A stretch of 64,000 nucleotides of DNA from Tanypteryx hageni (GCA_028673005.1 CM054116.1:32770854-32834853); one strand, 5' to 3'. Shown: positions 1-12,905, counted from the first letter of the stretch. The notes: generated by a model from the sequence alone, not told the origin. Made by a program: numbers and translations.

Positions 1-1344
1 TATATACGTATATACGTTTGATCTCACTACACTCTTTGCCCCGAAATTAACTCTGTGTCCTTGGCAATTCACTGCCAATTATGTTAATAATGCGTAGCAA
101 CAGAACCAAAGTGACTGACACCATCAACCACTCACGTCTAATACCTCTCACCAATAAGCGCGTGGCGTTAACAGCAGGGCCGGCCAAGTGGAGGGTGCAG
201 CGGATTCAAGGCATCCGGGCCCCCAAAATGTTGAGTATAAATAATATATTTACATCTTTAAACAAATTTTTGCCTTTTCATTAAATTAATTATAATTATA
301 GTTACTTCATAATTATAAGTACATGTTCTCTTTAACCCCTCAAGCCCGGAGGAGATTTATTAAATCCCACCCTTGCGGCCGGATGAGGTTATTGAATTTT
401 CACGATTGCGTTGCAAAAACGTTCGAAAATATTAAAATAATCATAACTTGAGAAGTTTTCTCTTGATTATTCTGAATTTTTTTGTGGATTTATGAAAAAC
501 ATGAAATTTGTAAATATCTATTTTGCGTATAATATTTTACATTTGTTGGAGTAGAAAAGAATGTACACCAATCGCTAATTTTCCGGCGTGCATTCGCGCT
601 TTATATATAACATTCTCTTCTAGAGAAGATATTGATGTGCAATCTTCATTAAAAAAATAGATTAAATTAGTAACAATTTCATTCTGCAAGTCTACGCAGC
701 TAAACCAATTAGGTGAAAAGTTTTACGAATCTCAACTTATTCATGTCTTGACTGGAAATTTTAAAGTAAATGTAGCATTATTGATTTATTAAAAGATGAT
801 TTATATATAATATAAACGTTTTAGTTATACAGTCATCATTCTTAGTCATTACAGAATGTCACATACAAGAAATGGTTGCATTTCGTTAATTGGAAAGGGA
901 GATATGACATTGTATAAAACACGGAAAACTTTAGCTTATTGGTCCTTCCCAAATATTTTCAGAAAATTTACACATGCGTAATTGAATTCAGCAAGAAATG
1001 CCTTACAGCTTAGTAAACACTTCTAGTAATCTATTGTGTAAACATATGGAAGAGCCTTTCGTGATTTTTGCTGGCGAGTCCTGCTTCATCGCTGCTTTGG
1101 CCCTGCTAGCACAACAGCGAAGCACTTATCTGAAGAGGAAAACAGACCTCGTCTTCTTTCAAATGTCAAAGAAAAGGAACCCAATTTGGTGGGTTCCCTT
1201 TCCTCAGGTATTTATGGGTCAACTTTAGAAACCGAAAATCTGCACGTCCGTGGTAAAAACTAGAATTCTATCACAAAACTAAACGTATCATTATATATCG
1301 ACGTTTCTTACAGAGGAGGAAGAGGAGGAGGAGATAACATCATT

Positions 1345-2891
1345 ATATATAGACGTTCCTTACAGAGGAGGAGGAGGAGGATATAACATACTAGTAGTTG
1401 GTGCTTGCATACTGCAAGCATTTCATCTCACCTTGAAAAACATTCATTTTTCAGACAGACATTTTATCATTACAAATATTCTTTTAATTCTAAAGATTTC
1501 AACGTCGCAGCGATTTTTGTTTTTCCCACATGTAAAAATAATAGATTAAAAAAATCCCCAAATGTTGCAATTTTAAAAAGTTTATACTTTCTCCATTATG
1601 GGGTACTAATGCTACACATTTTAGCCAAATTTTAAAGTTGTAGCATTTCTAGAAGTAAAATAATATTTTTCTAATTGTTTAAATTTAAATAATTTTTAAC
1701 GGCCGCCACATTTCATATATGGTAAAATTGAAATGTTTATTTGTGCAAATTCACTAATCTGTAAATAATTTGAAAATTTCAGCTTCCTAGCTCATCCCGT
1801 AGTACCCAAACAGTTATCCAATTGTTTAAACTTTAAGAAATTTTAACTGCCAAACAAATTAGAATATAAAAATTTGTATAATCCCTATTTCGTTTTTTTA
1901 CGAATTCTACTTATAAAAAAAATTCAACTCCGTAGCACATGCGGAAATACATAAACCTTGAAAATTTGTTTAAACAATTGCAAATTTTTATCGGCCTCAT
2001 TGTTGCACTTTTTCATGATTTTCGTTTTGTCTAGTCGGTTTTGCACAACCTCCTACCTAAGAAAAAAATTTTGAATCTCCAGCTCATCTGGAAGTGCCTA
2101 AACATTAGTATCCTCCTGTTATCATTATATATGGACGACTCTTACAGAGGAGGATATAACATACTAGTAGTTGGTGCTTGCATACTGCAAGCATTTCATA
2201 TCACCTTGAAAAAACATTCATTTTTCAGACAGACATTTCATCATTACAAAAGTTGTTTTAATTCTAAAGATTTCACCTCCGCAGCGATTTCCGTTTTCCC
2301 CAAATGTAAAAATATTAGTTTTAAACAATCCCCAAATGTTGAAATTTAAAAATTTTTACACTTTCTCCATTATGGGGTGCTAATGCTACACAATTAAGAA
2401 AATTTTTAAGTTGTAGCACTTCTAGAAGTCAAACAATATTTTCTAATTGTTTAAATTTAAATAATTTTTAACGGCCGCCGAAACTCATGTTTGGTAAAAT
2501 TGAAATGTTTTTTGTGCTAGTTTACTACTTTGTACATAACTTGAAAATTTCAGCTCCATAGCTCATCCCGTAATGTCTAAACAGTTATCTATTTGTTTAA
2601 ACGTTAAGAATTTTTAACTGCCAAACAAATTAAAATATCAAAATTTGTATAATCCCGATTTCATTTTTTATGAATTTCACTTATAAAAAAAATTTCAACT
2701 CCATAGCACATGCGGAAATACATAATCCATGAAAATTTGTTTAAACAATTGCGAATTTTTAGCGGCCGCATTGTTGCACTTTTTCAAGATTTCCGTTTTT
2801 TCTAGTCAGTTTTGCACAAAATCCTATCTATCAAAAAAATTTCGAATCTCCAGCTTATCTGGAAGTGCCTAAACATTAGTATCCTCCTGTT
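1345..2891. repeat. 771-bp tandem duplication
   Basis: Copy A (about 1345-2117) and copy B (about 2118-2891) share ordered landmarks 771 bp apart: ACTAGTAGTTGGTGCTTGC at 1391 and 2162, ACGGCCGCC at about 1698 and 2470, and AACATTAGTATCCTCCTGTT at 2100 and 2872. Copies differ by substitutions and small indels. A short GGAGGA-rich fragment of a third copy precedes copy A at about 1280-1340. Confidence 0.85.
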
Positions 2892-3518
2892 ATATGTTAT
2901 CTCCTCCCTCTCCCCCCTTTTCGTCGAGATTAAAATAAAATTCTAAAGGCCTTGAAAATTATATGACAGATGTTATCCTTCTCACAAAATGCCTCTCGTT
3001 GAGGCGTGACATTAAATTATCGGAAGAATGTCGGCCTTGGATTGAAATCAGTTGTTTTGAGGTTGACGCTCTCCTATGAAGCGATGAACGAAGGATCGCG
3101 CGGTAATGGAAGGGAATGTTTACAGAAATGTTTTTACTCAACCTAATTCCATTCTTCATCAATTGCATTGTAAACATTTGTAATAAGCTGTGCATAGACA
3201 GACATAAGATGTTTTCCTTTCTTTCTTTACATACCGACGAAGACCTTTGTCACATGACATAAGCCAAATATCTCCACCAGGAAAAAAGAGGAGAAAAAAC
3301 GTGATCTCCTTGGAAATGATACACAGTTCCTACATTGCATTTCAAACACCAAGGAAAGGCTCCTTGCTGCATTGAAAAGCGACTTTTATACGGAGAAACA
3401 CCATCACATCATAGCAAAATTGAAAATTCTATCACAAAATTCAACGTTGATTACATATTTTTTAAAAGAGAAAAAAATACAGGACGAACAAAGATAGGAA
3501 GTATAAATCTTCCTCTTT

Positions 3519-3538
3519 CAATATATATAATATATATA

Positions 3539-3570
<32 letters not shown>

Positions 3571-3571
3571 G
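3519..3571. repeat. TA-rich microsatellite
   Basis: An alternating TA run with a few interruptions lies near the right end of the 332-3711 element. Open frames through it are artefacts. Confidence 0.9.
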
Positions 3572-4499
3572 GTTATTTAGATTTAAAGAAGTCTCTAGCG
3601 TCAAAAGATAAAATAAATTAGGGCTGCCGCAGGACGTAATAGTACGCCTGACGACCGATTGGACAGTTTTTGCAGGACGTAATAGTACGCCTGAGGGCGT
3701 TGAGGGGTTAAGCTGTAACATTAATGTGTATAAAATGGCAGATTTTTTTTATAAAGGGGGGGGCCAAAAACTTGCTTGCATCCAGGCCCCCGTAAGTGTA
3801 CGTACTTAGCCGGCCTTGGTTAACAGTGAACTACGGAATTTTAGACTAAGGAATCCCCGGGTTCCCCCTACCCTCTGACACGTGCACTAAGCGTCTTGTA
3901 CAGAAATACTGCCACTGGACAATATATAGTAACTTTTTTGGGACATATGGCTTAGTTAGTATTATTTGTGACGTCAGGCTGTACGTTTGGATGTATTTTA
4001 AACGAAATCCTTGGAGCCATTCTTGAATAAATCTAATTTTGTTTAAAATTATCCAAGAATAAAGTACCCTTAATTTTTGCGCAATATCGTTTATATCATC
4101 AGAATGTCTTTTATGAATGATATTATCCATAAATATCAGATAGCATTCGATTTAATTTAACAGTAAGGCTGTAGTAAGAGTTGGATGGATAGCGGCGGAG
4201 GCGTGATGTCATAAGGCTTAGGTAAGTTAGCTTAGCGTACATTGTAATGTCACTGGACGGCATATAGAGAGTTCAAGAGATATATGGCTTACGTAGTATT
4301 ATTTATGACACCAGGATTTACAATTGGATTGATTTGAATTAAATTCTCGGGAGCCATTTTTGAGTAAATCAAATTTTTCAAAAAATCGCCAAGAATATAC
4401 GCTTTATTTTTGTGCAATATCATTTTTATGAAAAAAGGGTCTGCAAAAGTTGATATATTGCACAAATGCGAGATATTATTCGATTTTATGTACGGGTTT

Positions 4500-4667
4500 G
4501 GGCCCTAGATCGGTGAACAGACCGACAGAGAGACGGCATTGCAAAAACCACCTTTTTTGGACTCAGGGACACCTAAAACGTGTATTTCCATCAAAATCTC
4601 GAAGTCGAATTTTTCCGCGATAACAATACTTTCTCAATATACGTACTACGTATATGAGAAAGTACAA
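4500..4667. repeat. Dispersed repeat ending in a 38-bp palindrome
   Basis: Contains AAAACGTGTATTTCC and ATCTCGAAGTCGAATTTTT and ends in a near-perfect palindrome (about 4629-4666; arms TACTTTCTCA and TGAGAAAGTA around TACGTACTACGTA). The same blocks occur in both arms of the large foldback at 11,950-12,905, so this is a third copy of that family. Confidence 0.7.
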
Positions 4668-4851
4668 ATATATGTATGTTTACGTTTTTAAAATATATGT
4701 AGTTCGTTGTTCACATTGATTAGTACATTGTTATTTTAATATATCGAAAATACTTTTAAACCAAGGTATCATGATAAACAACATTTTTGGTTATGGTAAA
4801 GGATAATCAGGTAAAGCAAACTTGATATTTGCAAAGTTATTGACTCTAGAG

Positions 4852-5450
4852 CAGTGCTTCCAAAACTATGGTCCACGGACCATTTGTGATCCGCGAAGGT
4901 TTCGTTAGTGGTCCGGGAAGGTTTCCAAAATGTAATTTTTTAGAATGAACCGCATATTTAGTTGATTTTTTTTGGGAAAGGTTAATCAATTCTTACACTA
5001 TCACAGGTATTCAATACTTTATTAACCCTTAGTTAGGCGCGATGGCGTACAGAGTACGCCAACATTAATGCATCCAGTTTTGTTCTTATAATACTGTTTT
5101 TTTTATTTTACAACTCTTCTGTATTACGTTCATAGTTTAGAAATAAAATGTATTTTGTAATAAGTTTATTATGATGATGTTTGTAAAACTATTTTATACT
5201 CATTTCACGATTTTCTCCAACAATTTTTTAAAAATAATTCTTGGAATAAAACAAAAACTAGTCAGACGCCCCTCAAACACACAGAAACCTGTGTAATACA
5301 TTTGAAAATGTTCAAATAAACTACGTACCCATTTAACCCCTTTTCTTAAACGTAGTTACAGTAAGTACGTTTGTGTAAGAAATGAGGTGGTTTGTAGGGC
5401 CTGGAGGGTTGCTGTAGTGGTCCGCGGAGCTCAAAAGTTTGGGAACACAG
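4852..5450. mobile_element. hAT-type MITE
   Basis: The left end CAGTGCTTCCAAAACTATGG and right end AAAAGTTTGGGAACACAG are imperfect inverted repeats. GGTCCACGGACC (left) and GGTCCGCGGAGC (right) make GC-rich subterminal hairpins, a common hAT MITE pattern. No coding capacity. An 8-bp target duplication is not evident. The left end of a TTAA-type element with palindrome GGCGTACAGAGTACGCC (5047-5063) is embedded in it. Confidence 0.6.
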
Positions 5451-6284
5451 GTAGACATAAGCTTAATATAGGAAATATCCCACTTAATATATAGGTCTCG
5501 TTTTCTATATAATCCAGTTTAATAAACGTAATTTTGACAATTCTGCAACAATGTGGTAGTTGTTTACAACCAAAACTTTTCACGTCTAAAAACGTAATAT
5601 TTTCAGGTTAAAACGATATTTGTGAACCGATTCGATCCGTCGAGTCCGAAGATCAAAGGTCAATTTTTTCTGATCTTAATATAGTTAAGAAAAGAAGCCT
5701 GCACGTCGTCAAATGGATTTTTATGTGTTATCTTATGGGAATTAGAAATTATCTCCCGGATCTTTTTTCGAGACTTTCTTTCGTCATTGGCTTGTAATGC
5801 ATGATTGAAGCATTCCTACCTAATCTCAATGTTCTACCTAGTAGTGAAGTTTGTTAAAACGCGGTATAATGTTACGGGTACTGTCTTGTGACACATGGCC
5901 CCACTTAATATATAGGATTTCAATTTTACAGCGAAATTTTACTTTAATTTACAAGCTAAAAACGTTTTTATATTGTTTTATAAGTATATTCTAAAAAAGT
6001 GAATTGATAGTTATTAAAACCAGTTGACATAAAGTTGGCCAAACATATGAATTTGAAAAAGGTTCCATTTTCAAATGTTTGATTGTTTGAAGGATTCTCC
6101 CATATTATTTATAGTGATAGGAATCTTCATTCATAGGAATAAACACGTACCTATCTCTCCAACCTTTTTGAAACGCGTTAGTTTCGCTCCAAGCTCCACA
6201 CGATACCTCTTCCTTATATAGCAATCGCTCGGGCAAGAGTACTAACGGACCTCGGTTCTGCGGCTGGTCTGGGATTATACCGTT

Positions 6285-6740
6285 TAAGGCCCGTTGTCCA
6301 CTACGCCGCGAAATGTGTGCCGCGAAATGTGTGTCGAGAAATGTGCGCCGAAAAAATGTGTGAGCGAGGCGGCAGAGTTTTGTCCGTCCACTACGGAGAG
6401 TTTCTCGGTCAACTAGATATGTGTTTAGTTCCGTTCTGAGCGGCAACCAAGTCAGATGTGTTCAGTTGAGTTTCTTTTCAGTGGTAAACTCGGACAGATA
6501 TGTTCAATAACAGTTTGATGTTTCTTGTGATTGATTCAGATTCGAATGACGCAGAGGAAAGTGATGAGGAAAATGTTGTTTTTCTTTATTTAGCAACAAA
6601 GCGCCCTTGCCAAGTTCTCTCCCAATTGACGCCCATATGCCTTCTCTCAATGTTGTATTTTTATAATCTTCATCTCCTGTATCGTAGAGAGTTGAATGGC
6701 TCTTAACTAGCTCAATTAATTTCGCCATCAATCAATCCAA
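6285..6740. mobile_element. Internally deleted PIF/Harbinger element with convergent gene fragments
   Basis: Left end GGCCCGTTGTCCACTACG at 6288 resembles Harbinger/ISL2EU-type termini. On the plus strand from 6500 an acidic N-terminal segment (LVIDSDSNDAEESDEE) followed by FLYLATKR resembles Harbinger transposase starts. On the minus strand from 6731 a MADF-domain start (LIELVKSHSTLYDTGDEDYK, then TTLREGIWASIGREL) is readable. Autonomous Harbinger elements carry a transposase and a Myb/MADF-type protein; here the two N-termini meet at about 6600 after loss of the middle. The right terminus could not be found. Confidence 0.55.
6504..6731 (-). pseudogene. MADF-domain protein fragment of a Harbinger element
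   Basis: About 45 residues match the N-terminal half of a MADF domain (LIELVKSHSTLYDTGDEDYK, TTLREGIWASIGREL), a DNA-binding domain related to Myb/SANT. After GRELGK the frame runs into antisense of the transposase fragment, marking the deletion junction. Truncated and not expected to function. Confidence 0.65.
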
Positions 6741-6847
6741 ATGAAAAAAACTACAGAAGCAGAGTTATAAAATGCAGTGCACACATCTAAGCTAGTTTAG
6801 AAACTGAATGATCCTTAAATACGTCGAGCCTGGCTGCATTATTAAAA

Positions 6848-8686
6848 TTATACACAACACTCAATGCAAGAATTTGCCTTACGTTTGGCACAAATTGGTT
6901 TCTTACAATTGTTGCAGAAAATAGTCGTCTTTCTGTTCAGCTTGCTCGGGCAAAAGTAGCAGACAGTTCTCCAGTTCAGTATAGACGATGTGCTCGGTAA
7001 TTCTTCGTTTAGTTGCAATACTGTACGAATTGCACCACGTACAAGGCGCTTCAAAGTTGACACTTTATAGCGACTCTCGAGTAGAGGTTGCATCAACTCA
7101 TCTGCCAACTGCAACAGAAATTTCTTCCTTGTAAGCGTCTTCACACCAGCTGAGTATGCATTGCGAGCTTGGATAATAAATGCATTAATTCCAGCAGCGT
7201 TAAGGAGCCAATAACAAATGCAGAGCGGCCATCTTTGAGTTTTCTGTTCGTGCTGTATATGACTTCACCAAAAGTATACACTGCCCCTTTTGTCTGGTTA
7301 TACGACTCCAAGATCGTTGGATTTTTGTTTGCTGACACTGTTGGCTCTTCATGCATTGTGGATAGGAGTTTAATGACTTTGCCCTTTTTCGACGCGTACG
7401 ATAGTAACAATAAGATCTTTTCTTTGTAGAACACAAATATGGAAGTAGTCGCTTTTCTATTTTTTTGTAACAAGAAGTTTGGGAGGGATTTTCTTTTTAT
7501 TTTTTCTGACTTCCAATTATTGTGCATTTAAATGGATCTTCAAGTAGATCATCAGCCAATTTAACACTGGTAAACCAGTTATCCATGGTAATTTCTCTAA
7601 TAGTGCCATGAATTGGTGTTGTTACTGTCTTGATATAATACGAACCCAGCGGTTCTCCATTGGTATTGGTTGCCTTCCCCAAATATGGACTGGCATTCAA
7701 CATATATTTTGTGGCAACATCACAAACAACAATTTTCAAGCCATATTTGCATGGTTTGCTTGGTAGTTGCATTCTGAATGAGCAGAGGCCTCGGAATCCT
7801 ACCAACTTCTCATAAATAGCAATGTATGATCCAGGCTGGTAATTAGCTTTGCACTTCTCAAGAAAATTATCGTAAAGTTCTCTAATCGGTGCAAATGGAT
7901 CACATACTTCATGGACACGGCGGATGACTTTAGCGTCAAATCGAAGACAATTCAAGCGGAAACAAAACCTGTCTTCGCTGTATACACTTCTCCTGACAAT
8001 GAGCAGTTGAACATCTCATTCGTAGACAAGTGGTTGTCTTTCAATGCAGCACTTTTGTACAGAACTCCGAATAAACATTTTAGTTCCGACAATTGTAGCA
8101 TTTTGTTTTTCATAGTGTTTTCTTTTTATTCGAATCTCGCTGTTTGTTTGTTCAACAATCAGCGCAATTATGCCATCGTCAATAAATAGAGCAAATGATT
8201 TATATGGCTAAAATACATTTCTAGCAAAACGTGCCACTTCGGGTGCAATATGTCCAATATTGCGCTTTGGAGTCCGAGTTCGAACGGGTGCTTGCGTTGA
8301 CCAGATAAATCCTGTAGATCCCATCCCACTCAAAAACATTTTATTCGGTACAATTATTGAGGAGTCTTTTTCTTGTGTGGTTCCATGATTTTGGTTTGTT
8401 GTGCTAGATGCAGTCGCAATACCAGATTGATTATACTCGTCGGGCGCGTCGTCAGTGATTACTTCTGCAGAAGTCGAAACCTGCATCTGCAAATGTCTCT
8501 TCTTTGCAATCGGCGGTTCATCAAAATCAGAATGTTCCGAGTTTTATTCATTTTTGGAAGGGATGTAAAACTCATCACTGGCAGAAAGTTCACCTCCTCA
8601 ATGTCACTTCCACAATCATTATAGTTACTGATGTTACCAAGTAATTTTAGTATATCTTTGTCGGAAGGAACCTTGGACCCTGCCAT
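6848..8686 (-). pseudogene. piggyBac-family transposase, degenerate
   Basis: Read on the minus strand from an ATG at 8686: an acidic N-terminus, then LVGFRGLCSFRMQLPSKPCK, YGLKIVVCD, KYMLNASPYLGK, ITMDNWFTSVKLADDL, a frameshifted KGAVYTF block, LLNAAGINAFIIQ, and a C-terminal Cys-rich finger (CYFCPSKLNRK, FCNNCKKPICAK). The order is that of DDD-type piggyBac transposases that cut at TTAA. It is dead: stops and frame changes occur near 8460, 8200 and 7510, and of the three expected catalytic Asp the first reads Y (IYEKLVGF) and the third reads Y/G (AVYTFGE); only the middle one (TMDNWF) remains. No terminal repeats were found. Confidence 0.85.
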
Positions 8687-9019
8687 CTCCAGCTACAAAA
8701 AAAAAACAAACAAAAAAGGGAAATTAGTACCTAGGAATACCATAGTGTAAATATACATATGTAACAATAATGTATCAGACGTTATTTCATTTCTTTTACG
8801 CTTTACAAGAAGTAATAAACATAGTAAAAATGTGCACAATAAAAAAGTTACATGCATAGTAATATATGGTAGTATTTACCCAGTATGTAGAGGTGTACCA
8901 GTAGCTAGGAACACCGAAAGACAAGCGGAACCCTTTACTGCTCAGAGAAAAGGGCGTTGGCAGGAAACACGTGGAACCACGTGAACTGGCGAAACCACGC
9001 CTCCACGGCGGCAAAAATT

Positions 9020-11190
9020 ACCATAGATTAGTAATCTAGGGTTGAATTCGAGCGATTTCGGAATGAAGTCGAAAATCGACGATAAGATTAATCTTCATGC
9101 TTTTTTCCGTATAGCGGTGCAAATCCAGCGTCGATATCTCAACTTTAAGATATTTTAAAATGTTAACGAAAGAAGAGCTGCACGCTACGTTTCAGCTCTT
9201 CTCATAGTATTCAAATGGAGAAAAGGTAGTCTCCTGAAGGCAAACCCATGACTTCAACGTGGACGGTAAGCTGCTTAAAATTTAAAATAATTTCTGAACG
9301 TGTGCTCGAAGAAGAATGAAAAGTTATTATTATAAGACTAGAGTAAGTGCCCGGCAAAAATGACGAGACATGAATTTAATGTTCTCGATTTAAATCATAA
9401 TGTACTCTTTCGTACATATAATGGTATTGAGACAACAATAGAAGCTCGAGTTTTGAAAGCATGGTTGCCAAGGTTATAAGGATTTTTTCCAAAATATGTG
9501 ATTTAAGCGATGAATTTGAACAATTTCGAATAGATGGCATCATTCAACGTTAAAATAAAAAACTTAATTTATTCTTCTTTAAAACAGTCCCGGTCCGAAG
9601 ATCCATGATCAATTTTTTCTAATTTTAATTTGCAAAAGAATGAAAGACTGTACGTCGAAAAATCGCTTTTCACGTGTTACTACTCAGGTACAAATGAAAA
9701 TAGTGATAGAACATAACACCATGCAATACCAATTTCTTTCACCCTATCACTTCAGCAATACTTTCCTCGTTGCCTTGTTCCCCCCAAGTTCGTGGCTACC
9801 AAATGTGACTTGAGTGGTCACGAAATACACACCAAAAATCGTGAGTCGACGTGAAATTGCAAGAATTAGTGCCAAGGTAAACAGACATCAATGGAATTTG
9901 AATGGCGTGCAATACGTTTTCTCTGAGAAAATGGCTGGAAATTATTAGCTCTATCTTTTTTATATTTTTAGTCGATCAAATCTCTTCAAGAATATTTTAA
10001 AATGCATGATTCAAGAGTCGAATATCTTCGGCAATATATAAAATAGTATCGTAATAGGATCAAAGCACAAAACAGAAAAGTTTATCATTTGCGATGTCGA
10101 GAAATTGTGTATAGATCAAGACAATATTATGAACAAAAATCAAGCAATAATTAATGAAAACAGAAGCTCGATATCAAGAGAATTGACAGTTGGAAATAAG
10201 ATCACCAGTTTCATTTTTCAAAGCGGCTGTCATTGGTTCTTTTAATGCTTTCTGACCACCAGCACATTCTCTAAGTCCGTTAAATAGGTCATGTACCTAT
10301 TGCAGCGCTCTTAATTTTAAGAATGAAAAGTCTTATTCCTGTCACAGTACTTTCTCTTAGTACTCCGCATATGAGCAAGAGAAAGTCATCAATGCCGCGG
10401 AAAAAATAACAATATAAATAGTCTAAAACAGCGGTTGTAGTAGGTGGTCCGCGTTACTGGTTGAAAAACGAGGCTGAAAGCCTTAGGCGACTGTGATGAA
10501 AGTGGGACTATGAGCGGTACAAAAGGTTCAAAAGTGATAATAGATGTCAATCGCCGAAATATCCAGAGCTATATTCCCTTCTAATAGGTGGTCCGTATGT
10601 GCGAAAAACTAAGAACCTCAGGTCTACAGTAGGTACTCATACGCTCTTTCATTAACAAGTACCACGGAAAGAATCGATTATACAATGGTAACTATAAACA
10701 AGGGGAGATGGCATTTGTACAGGCGAGTGCCGGAAACATTCTCCAGGGCCACACGCAAAATCTGTTTCATTTTCTAAATTCCTTTATTATCTTTTATTGA
10801 TTACGGCGAAAATATAACATTTTTTAAAAGTACAAATTTCTTATGCTCCATATTTATAATTAAGTCTGGATAACACATGTGCATTCTTTTCTAAGGGATT
10901 TATACATGGATGTAGTGAGTTATTTAATGCCATTTCTCTGTTTCGTAATTATTTCATAATTTTAATTTGGGAGAAAAAATTCTGTGAAAACCCTTCAGTT
11001 GTTATAGAAGTAGATTGCAATAAAACTAAGCAAAACTAAAAACGAGGAACAATTATATACATATGTATATACAAAACTACACTTTGCGGTGACATTGAGT
11101 CCGAAACGAACTTTAAGGATCACCTTCATACACGTTTAATCTAGCTGACATGACCCCGATGCATTTTGCTACGATTAAACTTTCAAGGCG
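9020..11190. other. Gene-free AT-rich stretch with repeat fragments
   Basis: No open frames of coding character. Fragments related to repeats elsewhere occur: ACTTTCTCTTAGTACTCCGC followed by GAGAAAGT at about 10,350-10,387 resembles the palindromic end of the 4500 and 12,200 family, and GGTGGTCCGC at about 10,444 and GGTGGTCCGT at about 10,588 echo the hAT MITE at 4852. Confidence 0.5.
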
Positions 11191-11765
11191 GTTACAGCTT
11201 AACCACTGCTTCCGGAGCATTAATGATGAAGCGCATCAAAACGGAAGAGAGGGAAAACGCTCGTCTCACTACCTGCCGCCATGAACGATAGCTCAAATAA
11301 AAGAGAAAACTCCGATTTCGGTTTCTCGTTCCAAAGAGTTGGACCAGTTCACTTCTTCGGTCAATTAATGGGAAAGAAAGCGGAGAAAGAAGCACCTGGT
11401 CGAGGATCCCGAATCATTCGACATACACGAAGGCGACACAGATCGCTTGGTTGAAACCAGGGGTATGAAACTCTTATGGGAGAATAGATACCCAGGTTTT
11501 ACACGTAGTTCACTATGATGATGCGGGGGCCACCAACTGCGCTGCATTCGCAGCCAGCTCTCACTCTCTCTCTCTCTACCACATCACCACAGGTTCCTTG
11601 TGTCTATTATTATAGCGAAACAGCGGCCATTTTGCTCGATAGAAGTTCGCCATTGCTTATTGAACGGTTGACAGTTACTCTGATTTTGTCTAGTAGATAT
11701 ATAGTAGATATGCATTCATCACTGTCTAAGAAAACGTGACGGAGTGAATTTGTTCTGATCTCCAA

Positions 11766-11930
11766 TCAACAGAGCCAGGTAAGTCTTAAAAGACACGTTA
11801 AACACACGAACACAAAAAACAAAAAAACACGCAAGCTTATCGGGTCTATGCCCTTCTTCAGCGATGGAGTAACTGAGAGTGACACACTGGGCGGGTAATG
11901 ACAGGGTGATGTGGGGAGGTTCATGATCGG
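11766..11930. mobile_element. Possible Penelope-like element end
   Basis: Contains GGTCTATGCCCTTCTTCAGC followed by GATGGAGTAAC. Such 'CCTTCTTCAG' blocks beside a spliced-looking GGTAAGT resemble the end regions of Penelope-like retroelements. Only the pattern supports this; no reverse transcriptase is present. Confidence 0.25.
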
Positions 11931-11949
11931 AGGAGGCGGGGAGTAGGAC

Positions 11950-12905
11950 CATAGACTTCTAATATTGGATATAGCCACAAAGCTCAAACAATTAAGAAAA
12001 GAAAAAGGAGCGTTACTAAGACTGATTTTTACCAAAAACTAATCAGTTCTGCTGACTTCTATAAAAATGTTAAATATAAAATTTCGCGATGACTTGATTA
12101 ACAGTTTTTGCGTTAGTGCATCCACAAAAAGCTATCACATACACACACACAGACATCATCGAGAAAATGGCCAAAGCGTGTTCAGGGAACCTCAAAACGT
12201 GTATTTCCGTTGAAATCTCGAAGTGGATTTTTTTCATGAATACAATACTTTTCACTATACTACGCATATGGAGAAAGTAAGAGAAGAGAGGAATTCGAAA
12301 TAAATTTGCAATAGAATACAATGTTTTTCACTTTCTCCATATACGTAGTATAGGGGACAGTATTGTATTCATGAAAAAATCCACTTCGAGATTGCAACGG
12401 AATTACACGTTTTGAGGTCCCCTGAACACGCTTTGACCATTTTCTCGATGATGTCTGTGTGTATATGTGTGTGTATCTGATAGCTTTTTTGTGGGTTCTC
12501 TAACTCAAAAACTGTTAATCAGGTCATCGCAAAATTTTATATTTAACATTTTTATAAAAGTCAGAAGAACTGATTAGTTTTTAGAAAAAATCGGTCAACC
12601 GGAAGTGGGTGTTTACTCTTGTCACTTATCCGTTATTTTGAAATATTTGCTTTAATATTTGATAAATGTAACAATGTATTGGAATAAAAGTTGTAGGAAA
12701 TTTAATTTTCTACAACCTTCGTTTGAAACATTTTCCATATAATGCATTGTTTAAGAGATATCTTATATTTTTAGTTGACCCCAACACGCCACCTACCGAC
12801 GAGTATTGTTAACAATTGACGCTTAGTTACGCCTTAGTAACGCTCCTATTTATTTTCTTAATTTTTGGAGTTTTGTGGCTATATCCAATATCAGAAGGCT
12901 ATGGT
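11950..12905. repeat. Large foldback with about 330-bp arms
   Basis: The left arm (11,950-12,278) and right arm (12,331-12,597 plus 12,831-12,905) are inverted copies. Matching pairs include TGGATATAGCCACAAAGCTC with its complement at the far right, AACTAATCAGTTCTGCTGAC with its complement at about 12,575, and CATATGGAGAAAGT with ACTTTCTCCATATACG at the centre. The right arm has about 230 bp absent from the left. GT/CA repeats occur in both arms. It could be a foldback transposon or two inverted copies of the 4500-4667 family. Confidence 0.75.

Larger units (their letters stand above)
332..3711. mobile_element. TTAA-flanked piggyBac-type non-autonomous element, 3.4 kb
   Basis: Begins TTAA-CCCCTCAAGCCC at 332 and ends GGGCGTTGAGGGG-TTAA at 3711. 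The TTAA duplicates and CCCCTCAA inverted ends are the signature of piggyBac-type transposition. No transposase motif is visible inside. Near the right end the phrase GCAGGACGTAATAGTACGCC occurs twice (about 3629 and 3672), an imperfect palindrome typical of the TTAA elements in this window. The interior holds a 771-bp tandem duplication and a TA microsatellite. The inverted ends are short, so the outer limits are moderately secure. Confidence 0.6.
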
